DNA from: Clostridia bacterium | GTDB taxonomy: Bacteria > Bacillota > Clostridia > Oscillospirales > Acutalibacteraceae | NCBI GenBank assembly: GCA_017625095.1 | Contig: JAGALQ010000044.1 | Span: 94,379-158,378 of the forward strand | Length of the DNA: 64,000 nucleotides | Direction of reading: 5' to 3' | Shown here: one piece after another, positions 12,537-20,103 of the stretch | Numbering within the stretch: position 1 is the stretch's first letter | How the letters are laid out: each line of letters begins with the position of its first letter | Notes under the pieces: generated by a model | What the model saw: only the letters and a program-made list of their open reading frames with translations | Told to the model about the DNA's origin: nothing | Database searches by the model: none | Program-made: the position numbers and the translations under genes

Positions 12537-14120
12537 TTATTTTGCGGAATCCTTAACAGAGATAAGACCGTTGAATACACCGACATAGAGTGTGTTGTTG
12601 GGGCCGATTGTGATCGGGCCATAGCTGTTGTTCCAGTTTCTGCCGATACCGGTGAATACCTTGAATACGGTTTCGCCTGTGTCAAAGTCAACAGCGGTGA
12701 GGTACCATGCAACCTTGTTTGCGGGAATGCCGTCGTCATCTGTATCCTCTGCGTCGTCATACTCTCTTGTGTAGAGGTAAACAAGACCGTTCTTTGTTGA
12801 AAGCTTGGGAACAACTGTGCAGGAAGCTTCCTGGCTCTCCCATGCAATGAACGCATCTGTGCAGTTTTCGTTAAGGTCGATTCTTACAACACCGGGTTCG
12901 CTTGTGGGATCTGTTACAAGGAAGCCTGAACCGGATTCGGAGTAGTTATTCTCAACGATGAATGAGCGGCCGTGAGCGATAAGGCTGTTTTCGCTTACGC
13001 TCTTGCCCTTTGTGAATACGGGAACCTCAGCGATGATGTCGCCGTTTTCACGGTCGTAGATGCAAACGTGAACCTGCTGGTCAGCGTTATCTGTGATAGC
13101 GACAACCTTCTTGATGCTGCCGTCTGCGCAGGGAACGTCAAGGAGTGTGGGAGTTGTGCCGCTGCCCTGGTTGATAGCACCGGGCTTGAGTGTTGTGCCG
13201 CGGTCGTAAGCTGTTCTCCATGTGTAGTAGGGAGTGCCGTCTTCTTTGATATCAAAACGGTACATTGCGTGGTCAGATACGATGTATACGCCGTCTTCTG
13301 CCATACCGAATGTGTTCTGGATTTCCTCACCCTTGCCTTCAAATGTAAGCTTTGTGAGGTAAACTTTGTCTGTGCCTTTTTCGATATAACCGACTTCACC
13401 GGGACGTGTTACAAACCAGATGTTGCCGTTGTAGTCAGGCATAGCGTCGGTTATGTATGATCCTTCGGGAAGGTAACTGCTTATATTGTATTCTTTCTCA
13501 ACCTTCCATTCGGGCTTTTCGCCGGATTCATCAACATAGTAAATCTGAATTACGTTCTCAGAGTTACCGATGATCGGCTTGTCACCTTCGTAAAGGTGGC
13601 AGTAAGCGCCGCCTGAAGTATCGCTTGAGATTGAAGCGAAGTCAAATCTCTTGATAGCTTCGATTGTTGAAGGACGCTGGGGAAGACGTGTTTCTGCGAG
13701 AATTTCAAGTGTATCGGGGTCGAGGAGGAGAAGGCGGAAGCCGACTACGTTACCGCTGATGCACATAATTCTGCCCTGGCTGTCGAACATACATGTTGCA
13801 ACAAGACCGCCGAAAACGTTAAGTGAGCGGCTCTTGACAACGGGGTTGACACCGAGAGGGCCCATGTTGTTGTAGCAGCCGGTGTTGTAGGAGTTACCGT
13901 GCATACCGTTTCTGCCCTCTTCTGCAAGGTAGGGGTTCTGAGGAACTACGATTTCATCCATCGGGTCTGCAACTGCAACTTCACCCATAAACGCAGGGCA
14001 TTTTTTTGCTGCAAGCGGCTGAGCGATTGCGCCGCCGGGGCTGAGGAACAGCATCAGGAATGCTGAAAGTGCAGAGAGAACCTTGATGAATACTTTTGAT
14101 GCAAAAATTGCTTCAAGCAT
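12537..14120 (-). CDS. Secreted beta-propeller-like protein of unknown function
   Basis: A 527-residue protein with an N-terminal signal peptide: a hydrophobic stretch (about residues 12-30) ending in GGAIAQP, a plausible signal peptidase site. The mature part repeats short beta-rich units with Asp/Gly turns (LLDPDTLEI, YDRENGDII, VDFDTGETV), as in PQQ- or WD-like propellers that read out stored values. No catalytic motif is recognised. The ATG at 14120 follows AAAGGAAA by 8 nt and sits about 33 nt past the predicted transcription start. Substrate unknown; the exported neighbour downstream suggests a surface role in glycan binding. Confidence 0.65.
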   Translation of the reverse strand: MLEAIFASKVFIKVLSALSAFLMLFLSPGGAIAQPLAAKKCPAFMGEVAVADPMDEIVVPQNPYLAEEGRNGMHGNSYNTGCYNNMGPLGVNPVVKSRSLNVFGGLVATCMFDSQGRIMCISGNVVGFRLLLLDPDTLEILAETRLPQRPSTIEAIKRFDFASISSDTSGGAYCHLYEGDKPIIGNSENVIQIYYVDESGEKPEWKVEKEYNISSYLPEGSYITDAMPDYNGNIWFVTRPGEVGYIEKGTDKVYLTKLTFEGKGEEIQNTFGMAEDGVYIVSDHAMYRFDIKEDGTPYYTWRTAYDRGTTLKPGAINQGSGTTPTLLDVPCADGSIKKVVAITDNADQQVHVCIYDRENGDIIAEVPVFTKGKSVSENSLIAHGRSFIVENNYSESGSGFLVTDPTSEPGVVRIDLNENCTDAFIAWESQEASCTVVPKLSTKNGLVYLYTREYDDAEDTDDDGIPANKVAWYLTAVDFDTGETVFKVFTGIGRNWNNSYGPITIGPNNTLYVGVFNGLISVKDSAK

Positions 14121-14159
14121 AATTTGTTTTCCTTTCTTGTTTTTAATAATCGTATAAGA

Positions 14160-14188
14160 ATTATAACACTCCGAAAGTTTCAAGTCAA
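14160..14188 (-). promoter_or_regulatory. Strong predicted promoter of the beta-propeller-like gene
   Basis: On the minus strand TTGACT (14183-14188), 17-bp spacer, TATAAT (14160-14165). Confidence 0.8.
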
Positions 14189-14221
14189 CCTATTATTTAT
14201 ATAATAAAACTGCTATAGTTA

Positions 14222-14250
14222 TTGACTTTGATGTTTAGGAATGATATTGT
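14222..14250 (+). promoter_or_regulatory. Predicted promoter of the Gfo/Idh/MocA gene
   Basis: TTGACT (14222-14227), 17-bp spacer, TATTGT (14245-14250). It is back to back with the promoter of the divergent beta-propeller gene. Confidence 0.6.
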
Positions 14251-14286
14251 TGTTTTAACCAAAACAAAAAACGGAGGTTTTCAACT

Positions 14287-15348
14287 ATGGCAAAATGGCG
14301 CGTTGGAATTATCGGTAACGGCGGAATCTGTAAAGGTGCTCACCTTGAGGAATATCTCAATGATGACAGAATAGAAGTCGTTGCACTTTGCGATATTATC
14401 GAGGAGAGGGCACAGTATCTTAAGGATAATTACTTCCCCGATGCTGATGTTTATACTGATTATAAAGAGCTTCTCAAGGATGAGAGCATTGATTCGGTAG
14501 ATATCTGTACACCCAACTATCTTCATTCGATTATTGCAGTTGCCGCTTTTGAGGCAGGCAAGCACGTCTTCTGCGAAAAGCCCGACGCTGTAAGTGTTGA
14601 GGAAGCACTGCGTATGGATGCCGCCGCTAAAAAGGCAGGCAAAACGCTTATGATTATGCGTAACAACCGTTTTGTTGCTCCTTCACAGTATGCAAAGAAG
14701 TATATTGATGCAGGCAAAATGGGCGAGATTTACTGCGGCCGTTGCGGCTGGCAGAGAAGACGCGGAATCCCCGGCAAGGGCGGCTGGTTTACAACCAAGG
14801 AGCAGTCAGGCGGCGGCCCGCTTATCGACCTTGGCGTTCACCTGATCGACCTTTCAATCTGGCTTATGGGTAATCCCACACCGGTTGCTGTTTCGGGCAA
14901 TACATACTGCAAGTTTGCTGATAACGATTCGAGCGACTCCGTCAACTCCGATTTCGGTGACAAAATGGCAGACGGCACATTTGACGTTGAGGACCTTGCA
15001 ATGGGTATGATCCGCTTTGATAACGGAGCAGTGCTCCAGATTGAGTTCAGCTGGGCATCTAACATCAAGCGCGAAAACCGCTTTGTTGAGCTTAGAGGTA
15101 CAAAGTCAGGTCTTGAGTGGCGCAACGGCGCACTCGAGATTTTCACCGAGGAAGACGGTCAGCTTCTCGATATTGCTCCCTCAAACATCAACGAAAAGCA
15201 CGGACATATGTACAACCTCCGTCATTTTTATGATGTTGTTATCGAGGGCGCAAAGCCCATCTTCGAGCCGCAGCAGGGTATTGATATGATCAAAATCCTC
15301 TGCGCAATCTATGAATCCGCAAAGACAGGCAAAGAGGTTGCTCTCTAA
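14287..15348 (+). CDS. Gfo/Idh/MocA-family NAD(P)-dependent oxidoreductase
   Basis: The 353-residue protein has an N-terminal Rossmann fold with GIIGNGGICKGAH (7-19), the family signature CEKP at 96-99, and a C-terminal beta-sheet substrate domain (GGGPLIDLGVHLIDL, with the conserved His/Asp pair). Members oxidise or reduce hydroxyls of sugars, inositols or their derivatives. ACGGAGG precedes the ATG. It stands alone, divergent from exported proteins of possible glycan function, so a sugar-derived substrate is likely but cannot be named. It differs clearly from the IolG-like protein at 51.4-52.4 kb. Confidence 0.88.
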   Translation: MAKWRVGIIGNGGICKGAHLEEYLNDDRIEVVALCDIIEERAQYLKDNYFPDADVYTDYKELLKDESIDSVDICTPNYLHSIIAVAAFEAGKHVFCEKPDAVSVEEALRMDAAAKKAGKTLMIMRNNRFVAPSQYAKKYIDAGKMGEIYCGRCGWQRRRGIPGKGGWFTTKEQSGGGPLIDLGVHLIDLSIWLMGNPTPVAVSGNTYCKFADNDSSDSVNSDFGDKMADGTFDVEDLAMGMIRFDNGAVLQIEFSWASNIKRENRFVELRGTKSGLEWRNGALEIFTEEDGQLLDIAPSNINEKHGHMYNLRHFYDVVIEGAKPIFEPQQGIDMIKILCAIYESAKTGKEVAL

Positions 15349-15354
15349 TATGCA

Positions 15355-15590
15355 ATAATGAATTGATTTATCAATTCAAATCATGTCGCGAAGAGACAAA
15401 TCATGGCGGTTACGCCAAATCATGCTTTAGCAAATCATTGATACGTAAATAATGTTACGGTTGCTTTCCTTGGTGTCTCAGACTTTTGAGTTATCAAAAA
15501 TATGATTTGCCTTACGGCATAATTTGATTTCTTACTAAATCATGATTTGCAAAATTAATTTTGCATGATTTGCGTTTTAATAACGCATTA
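15355..15590. repeat. Array of mini-hairpins with AAATCATG / CATGATTT linkers
   Basis: This non-coding stretch strings together very short palindromes: AATTGA/TCAATT (15361-15376), TGTC/GACA, GGCG/CGCC, GC-ttta-GC, then GCC/GGC, GCAAAAT/ATTTTGC and GCGTT/AACGC. They are separated by AAATCATG in the left half and its reverse complement CATGATTT in the right half, so the whole is a loose inverted repeat of about 235 bp. No reading frame is credible. It looks like a degenerate mobile or structured RNA element that I cannot name. Confidence 0.6.
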
Positions 15591-15597
15591 AAAAACA

Positions 15598-15642
15598 CAC
15601 CGCTGTATCGAAATTAATCGGTACAGCGGTATTTGTTTTTTT
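15598..15642 (+). terminator. Terminator-like hairpin at the left of repeat pair A
   Basis: CCGCTGTA (15600-15607) pairs with TACAGCGG (15622-15629), followed by a T-rich tract. A near copy sits at 16505-16547 beside repeat pair B, so it belongs to the repeated unit. Confidence 0.65.
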
Positions 15643-15779
15643 GCAATCCTCCGTCTTTTGCTTCGCAAAATCCACCTCCTTTCAAAAGGAGGTTATACCT
15701 AATTGACAGCGAAGTAAATTTCTTTATCAAAAGCTCCTTTTGAAAGGAGCTGTCGAGCGCAAGTGAGACTGAGGGTTGG
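15643..15779. repeat. Palindromic repeat pair A (subtype II minus, subtype I plus)
   Basis: Two two-hairpin repeats face each other across about 40 bp. The left one (15643-15692, minus orientation) is CCTCCTTTTGAAAGGAGG, then a TTTTGC/GCAAAA hairpin and GACGGAGG (subtype II). The right one (15733-15779) is GCTCCTTTTGAAAGGAGC, TGTC..., then GACTGAGGG (subtype I). The same architecture recurs at 16.5, 18.5, 45.2, 45.4 and 45.8 kb. Confidence 0.8.
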
Positions 15780-15830
15780 AAAAATAAAAAGAATTGATGT
15801 AGATAGTTTCGCAGCATATGATAAACTATA

Positions 15831-15859
15831 TTGACAAAAAATAATTTTAATGGTACCAT
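15831..15859 (+). promoter_or_regulatory. Predicted promoter of the GNAT gene
   Basis: TTGACA (15831-15836), 17-bp spacer, TACCAT (15854-15859). The -35 is perfect, the -10 weak. A candidate LexA box overlaps its downstream edge. Confidence 0.6.
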
Positions 15860-15875
15860 AGAACAAATGTTCTAT
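15858..15875. promoter_or_regulatory. Candidate LexA (SOS) box at the GNAT promoter
   Basis: ATAGAACA-AA-TGTTCTAT is a perfect 8-bp inverted repeat whose core GAACAAATGTTC (15861-15872) fits GAAC-N4-GTTC. It overlaps the predicted -10 and transcription start, a classic repressor position. Confidence 0.55.
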
Positions 15876-15892
15876 CGAATAGGAGAAATATT

Positions 15893-16471
15893 ATGTGTTG
15901 GAAGATCAAAGGTGTATACAAAGAATGTCCGAGATTTGAGAATGATGAATATTTAATAAGATGCGTTTCGTTAGATGACAGCAGTGATTTGTTAAAAGTA
16001 TATTCTGATAAAAAAGCTGTTGCATTATTCAACAGTGATAATTGCGGTGGTGATACTTTTTATTACACAACGGAAGAGAAGATGAAAGAAGTTATCGGTT
16101 ATTGGCAGTGGGAATATGCAAGAGAGGGCTTTGTACGCTGGTCAATTATTGATAAAGATAATAGCGAAGCAATAGGCACAATTGAAATTTTCAACAGAAA
16201 AGCTGAAGATTATTTTAATAACTGTGGATTGGTTAGATTGGATTTAAGAAGCGATTATGAAAACACTGACCGGATTATCAACATTCTTTCTTTGATAATC
16301 GATTTGATATATAAAATTTTTGGTTGCGACAAGATTGCCACTAAAGCTGTTGAAAAGGCAAGAGAAAGAATTGAAGCGTTGAAAAAGCTTGGCTTTATGC
16401 TGTCTGATAAAAATCTGATTGGACACAACGGAGAGATATTTTCGGATTATTATGTAATGATCAAAGAATAA
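15893..16471 (+). CDS. GNAT-family N-acetyltransferase
   Basis: This 192-residue protein resembles RimJ/RimL-type GNAT acetyltransferases, which move an acetyl group from acetyl-CoA to an amine. Supporting features are the N-terminal IRCVSLDDSSDLLKVYSD, the central WSIIDKDNSEAIGTIEIFN strands, and a late KAVEKARERIEALKKLGFM segment where CoA and the family's N..S..ALEKLGF motif would lie. GGAG precedes the ATG. The gene is AT-rich compared with its neighbours and sits among repeats, which suggests lateral acquisition. The promoter carries a candidate LexA box. Substrate unknown. Confidence 0.78.
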   Translation: MCWKIKGVYKECPRFENDEYLIRCVSLDDSSDLLKVYSDKKAVALFNSDNCGGDTFYYTTEEKMKEVIGYWQWEYAREGFVRWSIIDKDNSEAIGTIEIFNRKAEDYFNNCGLVRLDLRSDYENTDRIINILSLIIDLIYKIFGCDKIATKAVEKARERIEALKKLGFMLSDKNLIGHNGEIFSDYYVMIKE

Positions 16472-16504
16472 AGAATAAAGTATAAAGAATAAAGTATAAA
16501 CAAC

Positions 16505-16683
16505 ACTGCTGTATCGGGTTAATCGGTACAGCGGTGTTTGTTTTTTTGCAATCCTCCGTCTTTTACTTCGCAAAATCCACCTCCTTTCAAAAGGAGGTTA
16601 TGCTTTGATTTTATATCGCTGTAAACTGCTTTGTCAAAAGCTCCCTTTTAAGGGAGCTGTCACCGTAGGTGACTGAGGGTTGT
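16505..16683. repeat. Palindromic repeat pair B with adjoining hairpin
   Basis: A second copy of the unit at 15.6 kb: a terminator-like hairpin (16505-16547), a subtype II repeat in minus orientation (16548-16597), a spacer, then a subtype I repeat (16640-16683) reading GCTCCC ... GGGAGC, TGTCACC, GGTGACTGAGGG. The left hairpin has one T-G wobble absent from copy A. Short direct repeats of AATAAAG/TATAAAG (about 16468-16500) lie just upstream. Confidence 0.78.
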
Positions 16684-16894
16684 AAAACATAAAAGAAAAA
16701 ACTCACAAGAAATAACAGATGCCGTGACCTTGAACGGAGCAGGCTGACGGTGATGCTGTATAATAAACGTTCGAGCGGAGTTTAATCCGTCAGCCGTAGC
16801 GGAGTGCTTAAAATAAAAAGTTCTTTTGGTTACTTTTGTAACGAATGACAAAAGTGACTGCGGCTTTATGCTGCATATAAAATAAAGAGATCTT

Positions 16895-16998
16895 CCGTCA
16901 CGGCTTTGTCATCCTGAACGAAGTGAAGGATCTTACGTAGCTATGCTTTAAGATTCTTCGTTTACGCTCAGAATGACAACATTTTTACTTTGTTCTGA
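16895..16998. repeat. Direct repeat D1 (GTCATCCTGAACGAAG type)
   Basis: About 104 bp nearly identical to 18232-18337. Internally it is an imperfect inverted repeat: GTCATCCTGAACGAAGTGAA ... on the left and ...TTACGCTCAGAATGAC on the right, like a miniature inverted-repeat element. A related half-unit occurs at 46532-46561. Confidence 0.75.
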
Positions 16999-17094
16999 AA
17001 ATGAAACTGTTTTATGTTTTCACTATATTGTTGAAAAAAACTCTCTTAACGTGATATTGAAAGTTAATTTACTATGTGTCACAATATATTCAGG

Positions 17095-17106
17095 AAGTGC
17101 GCACTT
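17095..17106. promoter_or_regulatory. 12-bp palindrome, candidate autoregulatory operator
   Basis: AAGTGC/GCACTT is a perfect palindrome 26 bp upstream of the HTH regulator start codon. A related outer pair TTGAAAGT (17057-17064) / ACTTTCAA (17103-17110) overlaps it. Many HTH_3 regulators bind such sites to control themselves; that is inference here. Confidence 0.4.
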
Positions 17107-17132
17107 TCAATTTTTTAAGAAGAGGTTTTGTT

Positions 17133-18224
17133 ATGAAACTGAATATAGGTGAAAACATAAAAAGATTAAGGAAAGAAAGAGAAATTACACAAGAAGAATT
17201 TGCAGAGATTCTGGGTGTTTCCTGTCAGTCTGTGTCCAGATGGGAAAATGACAACTGTTATCCGGATATAGAATTAATACCTACCATAGCTGAATTCTTC
17301 GGTATTTCGGTTGACAGACTTATGGGGGTTGACGAAACAAAAGAAAAAGAAGTTGTAAACAGCTATCTTGAAGCTTTTCAAAAAGCAATAAGCATAGGCA
17401 ACATCGAAGAGTGTGTCATTATTGCACGTAAAGGTGTAAAAGAATTTCCGAACAATTACATTCTTCTTAACAAGCTGATGTATGCACTTTTTGGTTCCTG
17501 TGATGATGACGGCAACATTCCTGAATGGGAAGAAAATATGGCAAAGTATGATGCTGAGATAACGGCTTTGGGCGAAAGAATTATGAAGTACTGTCCCGAT
17601 ATCAATATCAGACTTGAAGCTGCATCGAGATTGGCATTCAATCATATTCTTCACGGCAGAAAAGAAATAGGCAAAAAAATATACGAAACCTTTCCGTCAA
17701 TGGAACTCAGCAAAGAGCGACAGATGTGGTGGGCATTGGAAAAGGATGAAAAATTACCTTTTCTAAGAGATACAATTAAGCAAAGCTACGAGTTTTTAAA
17801 GTCATTTATATGGCTTTTAGCCGATGCGGATGTTGTTGACGTCGAAACTGAATTAATTGCAATAAGTAAGATTTTTGAACTGGAAAAACTCATTCTTGAC
17901 GGTAATCGTCCGAAAAACAGTTGGGGTGATGTATGGCTTGATTTTGATATTGCAAAGAGGTATGCGCTTATGGGTGATACAGGTAATACCTTTAAGCACC
18001 TGCATTTAGCTGTTGATGAAGCAAAAGCTTTTGATAAATTTCCTGATGAGCAGAAATACAGTTCTGTTCTGGTTGGTGAGATAATTGAAAGAAAACTTGA
18101 TTTTGAAACTTCTGATACCCGACCTCTTTGTGAAATACTTCGTGACAAATGGTTGATTCACGATGAGCTTGATTGTATTCGTGATACGGATGAATTCAAA
18201 GAAATAATCAAAAATTTATCTTGA
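17133..18224 (+). CDS. XRE-family HTH regulator with TPR-like C-terminal region
   Basis: A 363-residue protein beginning with a Cro/C1-type helix-turn-helix (residues about 3-60: IGENIKRLRKEREITQEEFA ..., SCQSVSRWENDNCYPDIELI). The remainder is alpha-helical with repeat-like spacing, as in regulators whose C-terminal TPR-like repeats bind peptides or proteins. The ATG at 17133 follows AAGAAGAGG. It is alone, flanked on both sides by about 104-bp direct repeats, and AT-rich. A palindrome upstream could be its operator. Target genes are not evident. Confidence 0.82.
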   Translation: MKLNIGENIKRLRKEREITQEEFAEILGVSCQSVSRWENDNCYPDIELIPTIAEFFGISVDRLMGVDETKEKEVVNSYLEAFQKAISIGNIEECVIIARKGVKEFPNNYILLNKLMYALFGSCDDDGNIPEWEENMAKYDAEITALGERIMKYCPDINIRLEAASRLAFNHILHGRKEIGKKIYETFPSMELSKERQMWWALEKDEKLPFLRDTIKQSYEFLKSFIWLLADADVVDVETELIAISKIFELEKLILDGNRPKNSWGDVWLDFDIAKRYALMGDTGNTFKHLHLAVDEAKAFDKFPDEQKYSSVLVGEIIERKLDFETSDTRPLCEILRDKWLIHDELDCIRDTDEFKEIIKNLS

Positions 18225-18231
18225 CAATACT

Positions 18232-18337
18232 CTGTCACGGCTTTGTCATCCTGAACGAAGTGAAGGATCTTGTTTTGTTATGTTTTAAGATTCTTCGCTT
18301 ACGCTCAGAATGACAACATTTTTACATTGTTCTAAAA
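18232..18337. repeat. Direct repeat D2 (GTCATCCTGAACGAAG type)
   Basis: Near copy of 16895-16998 in the same orientation, beginning 8 bp after the HTH gene stop and extending through ACAACATTTTTAC. The two copies bracket the HTH gene. Confidence 0.75.
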
Positions 18338-18343
18338 ACACAC

Positions 18344-18402
18344 GGGCGGCTGGTTGCCGCCCTTACGTTTGAGATGGTATGGGCGACTACCGGTCGCCCG
18401 TA
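18344..18402. repeat. Two GC-rich hairpins in the gap before gpmI
   Basis: GGGCGGC-tggtt-GCCGCCC (18344-18362) and GGGCGAC-taccg-GTCGCCC (about 18382-18400) stand in AT-rich DNA. A relative, GGGCGGAT-att-ATCCGCCC, occurs at 38735-38753. They look like short intergenic repeats. Confidence 0.6.
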
Positions 18403-18469
18403 TTTATTACAATACTACGTCTTTGGAAAGAAGGTTATTTGTATATCGCTGTAAATTGCTTTGTCAAAA

Positions 18470-18512
18470 GCTCCTTTTGAAAGGAGCTGTCACCGCAGGT
18501 GACTGAGGATTG
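18470..18512 (+). repeat. Palindromic repeat copy C (subtype I)
   Basis: GCTCCTTTTGAAAGGAGC, then TGTCACC-gca-GGTGACTGAGG. Upstream it shares the spacer TATCGCTGTAAA...CTTTGTCAAAAG with copy B, while the subtype II half is degraded. Confidence 0.75.
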
Positions 18513-18515
18513 AAA

Positions 18516-18548
18516 AAACCGCCGTATCATATCGATACAGCGGTTTGG
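18516..18548 (-). terminator. Terminator of the pgk-tpiA-gpmI cluster
   Basis: On the minus strand CCGCTGTATC pairs with GATACGGCGG and is followed by TTTTTT, 17 bp past the gpmI stop. Confidence 0.85.
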
Positions 18549-18564
18549 TTATTGATTAAATATC

Positions 18565-20076
18565 TTATTTAATGAGTGAAGAACCTGTCATCTGTGAAGG
18601 CTGCTCAAGACCCATAATCTGAAGCATTGTGGGAGCGATATCGCAGAGCTTGCCGCCCTCTTTAAGCTCGCAGTCGTAGCCGACTACGCAGAAGGGGACA
18701 GGGAATGTTGTGTGAGCGGTGAAGGGTGAACCGTCATCCTCATACATCTTGTCTGCGTTACCGTGGTCAGCAGTGATAAGAGCTACGCCGCCCTTTGCCA
18801 TAACAGCGTCAACAACCTTGCCGACACACTCGTCAACAGCCTCAACAGCTGCAACTGCAGCGTCGAAAATACCTGTGTGACCGACCATATCGCAGTTAGC
18901 GAAGTTGAGCATAATGGCATCGTACTTGTCTTCTTCAACAGCTGCAACAACCTTGTCAGCTACGATGTATGCGCTCATTTCGGGCTGCATATCGTAGGTT
19001 GCAACGTTGGGAGAGTCTGTAAGGCTTCTGTCCTCACCCTCGTAAACGGTCTCTTCACCGCCGTTGAGGAAGAATGTGACGTGAGCATACTTTGTGTACT
19101 CTGCAATACGAAGCTGCTTCATACCTGCGTTGCTGATTACTTCACCGAGAGGCATTGTGATGCGCTCGGGCTTGTAAGCAACCTCAACGTTGGGCATTGT
19201 TTCGTCATACTGAGTCATACAGATGTAGCAAAGGTCAAGCATCTCATCGCGCTTGAAGCCGTCAAAATCAGCGTCAACAAATGCGCGTGTGATTTCTCTT
19301 GCTCTGTCGGGGCGGAAGTTGAAGAAAATAACGCTGTCGCCGCTCTTTACAGCTTCAGCCTTCTCGTTTACGCAGGGTACGATGAATTCGTCTGTTACGC
19401 CGTCAGCATAGGACTTTTCCATCATTTCCTTTGCACAGGAGAATTTGGGAGCATCAAGTGCTGTCATTGCACGGTATGCCTTCTCAACACGGTCCCATTT
19501 CTTCTCTCTGTCCATAACGTAGTATCTGCCCATTACGGAAGCGATTGTGCCGACACCGATTTCACCGCACTTCTTGTAAAGCTCAACAAGGAAATCCTTG
19601 CCGCTTGTGGGAGGAACGTCACGACCGTCCATAAAGCAGTGAACGTAAACCTTTTCAAGACCGTTGCGCTTTGCAAGCTCGAGAAGAGCGTAGAGGTGAG
19701 TATTGTGGCTGTGAACACCGCCGTCGGATACAAGACCCATAAGGTGGAGAGCAGAACCGTTCTTTTTGCAGTTTTCAACTGCCTTTGTGAATTCAGCGTT
19801 TGTGAAGAAATCACCGTCGGATATTGACTTGGAGATTCTTGTCAGCTCCTGATAAACAACACGGCCTGCACCGATGTTTGTGTGACCGACCTCGCTGTTA
19901 CCCATCTGACCGTCGGGAAGACCAACGTCAAGACCCGATGCACCGATGTATGTGAGGGGATAGTTTGCAAAAAGGCTGTCAAGATTGGGAGTCTTTGCGG
20001 AAACGATAGCGTTGCCGTAGTCGCTCGGATTCTTGCCGAAGCCGTCCATAATGCAAAGAAGAATAGGCTTTTTCAT
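18565..20076 (-). CDS. gpmI: 2,3-bisphosphoglycerate-independent phosphoglycerate mutase
   Basis: GpmI interconverts 3- and 2-phosphoglycerate in lower glycolysis using two metal ions and a phosphoserine. The 503-residue length is standard. Metal ligands Asp11 (MDGFG) and catalytic Ser61 (GNSEVGH) are present, as are the HCFMDGRDVPP and FNFRPDRAREITRAF substrate motifs and the C-terminal TADHGNAD metal site. It lies 27 bp downstream of tpiA on the same strand. Confidence 0.98.
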   Translation of the reverse strand: MKKPILLCIMDGFGKNPSDYGNAIVSAKTPNLDSLFANYPLTYIGASGLDVGLPDGQMGNSEVGHTNIGAGRVVYQELTRISKSISDGDFFTNAEFTKAVENCKKNGSALHLMGLVSDGGVHSHNTHLYALLELAKRNGLEKVYVHCFMDGRDVPPTSGKDFLVELYKKCGEIGVGTIASVMGRYYVMDREKKWDRVEKAYRAMTALDAPKFSCAKEMMEKSYADGVTDEFIVPCVNEKAEAVKSGDSVIFFNFRPDRAREITRAFVDADFDGFKRDEMLDLCYICMTQYDETMPNVEVAYKPERITMPLGEVISNAGMKQLRIAEYTKYAHVTFFLNGGEETVYEGEDRSLTDSPNVATYDMQPEMSAYIVADKVVAAVEEDKYDAIMLNFANCDMVGHTGIFDAAVAAVEAVDECVGKVVDAVMAKGGVALITADHGNADKMYEDDGSPFTAHTTFPVPFCVVGYDCELKEGGKLCDIAPTMLQIMGLEQPSQMTGSSLIK

Positions 20077-20103
20077 ATCATTAAACCTCGCAGTCAGTTG
20101 AAA

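Larger units (their letters stand above)
16684..17132. other. Non-coding repeat-rich gap upstream of the HTH regulator
   Basis: No credible gene is visible. The stretch holds an inverted pair around CTGACGG / CCGTCAG (about 16742 and 16791), a segment with TTTTGGTTACTTTTGT, and the first copy of a direct repeat (16895-16998). Just before the regulator lies a perfect 12-bp palindrome AAGTGCGCACTT (17095-17106). Confidence 0.6.

Noticed and set aside
15355-15590. CRISPR array
   Set aside because: The linker is only 8 bp, units vary in length, the linker inverts midway and no cas genes are present.
18763-19827. Long open frame of 354 codons antisense to gpmI
   Set aside because: It mirrors the codon pattern of the conserved gpmI gene; the protein is Cys/Val-rich with no family features and no ribosome site. 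It is a shadow frame.
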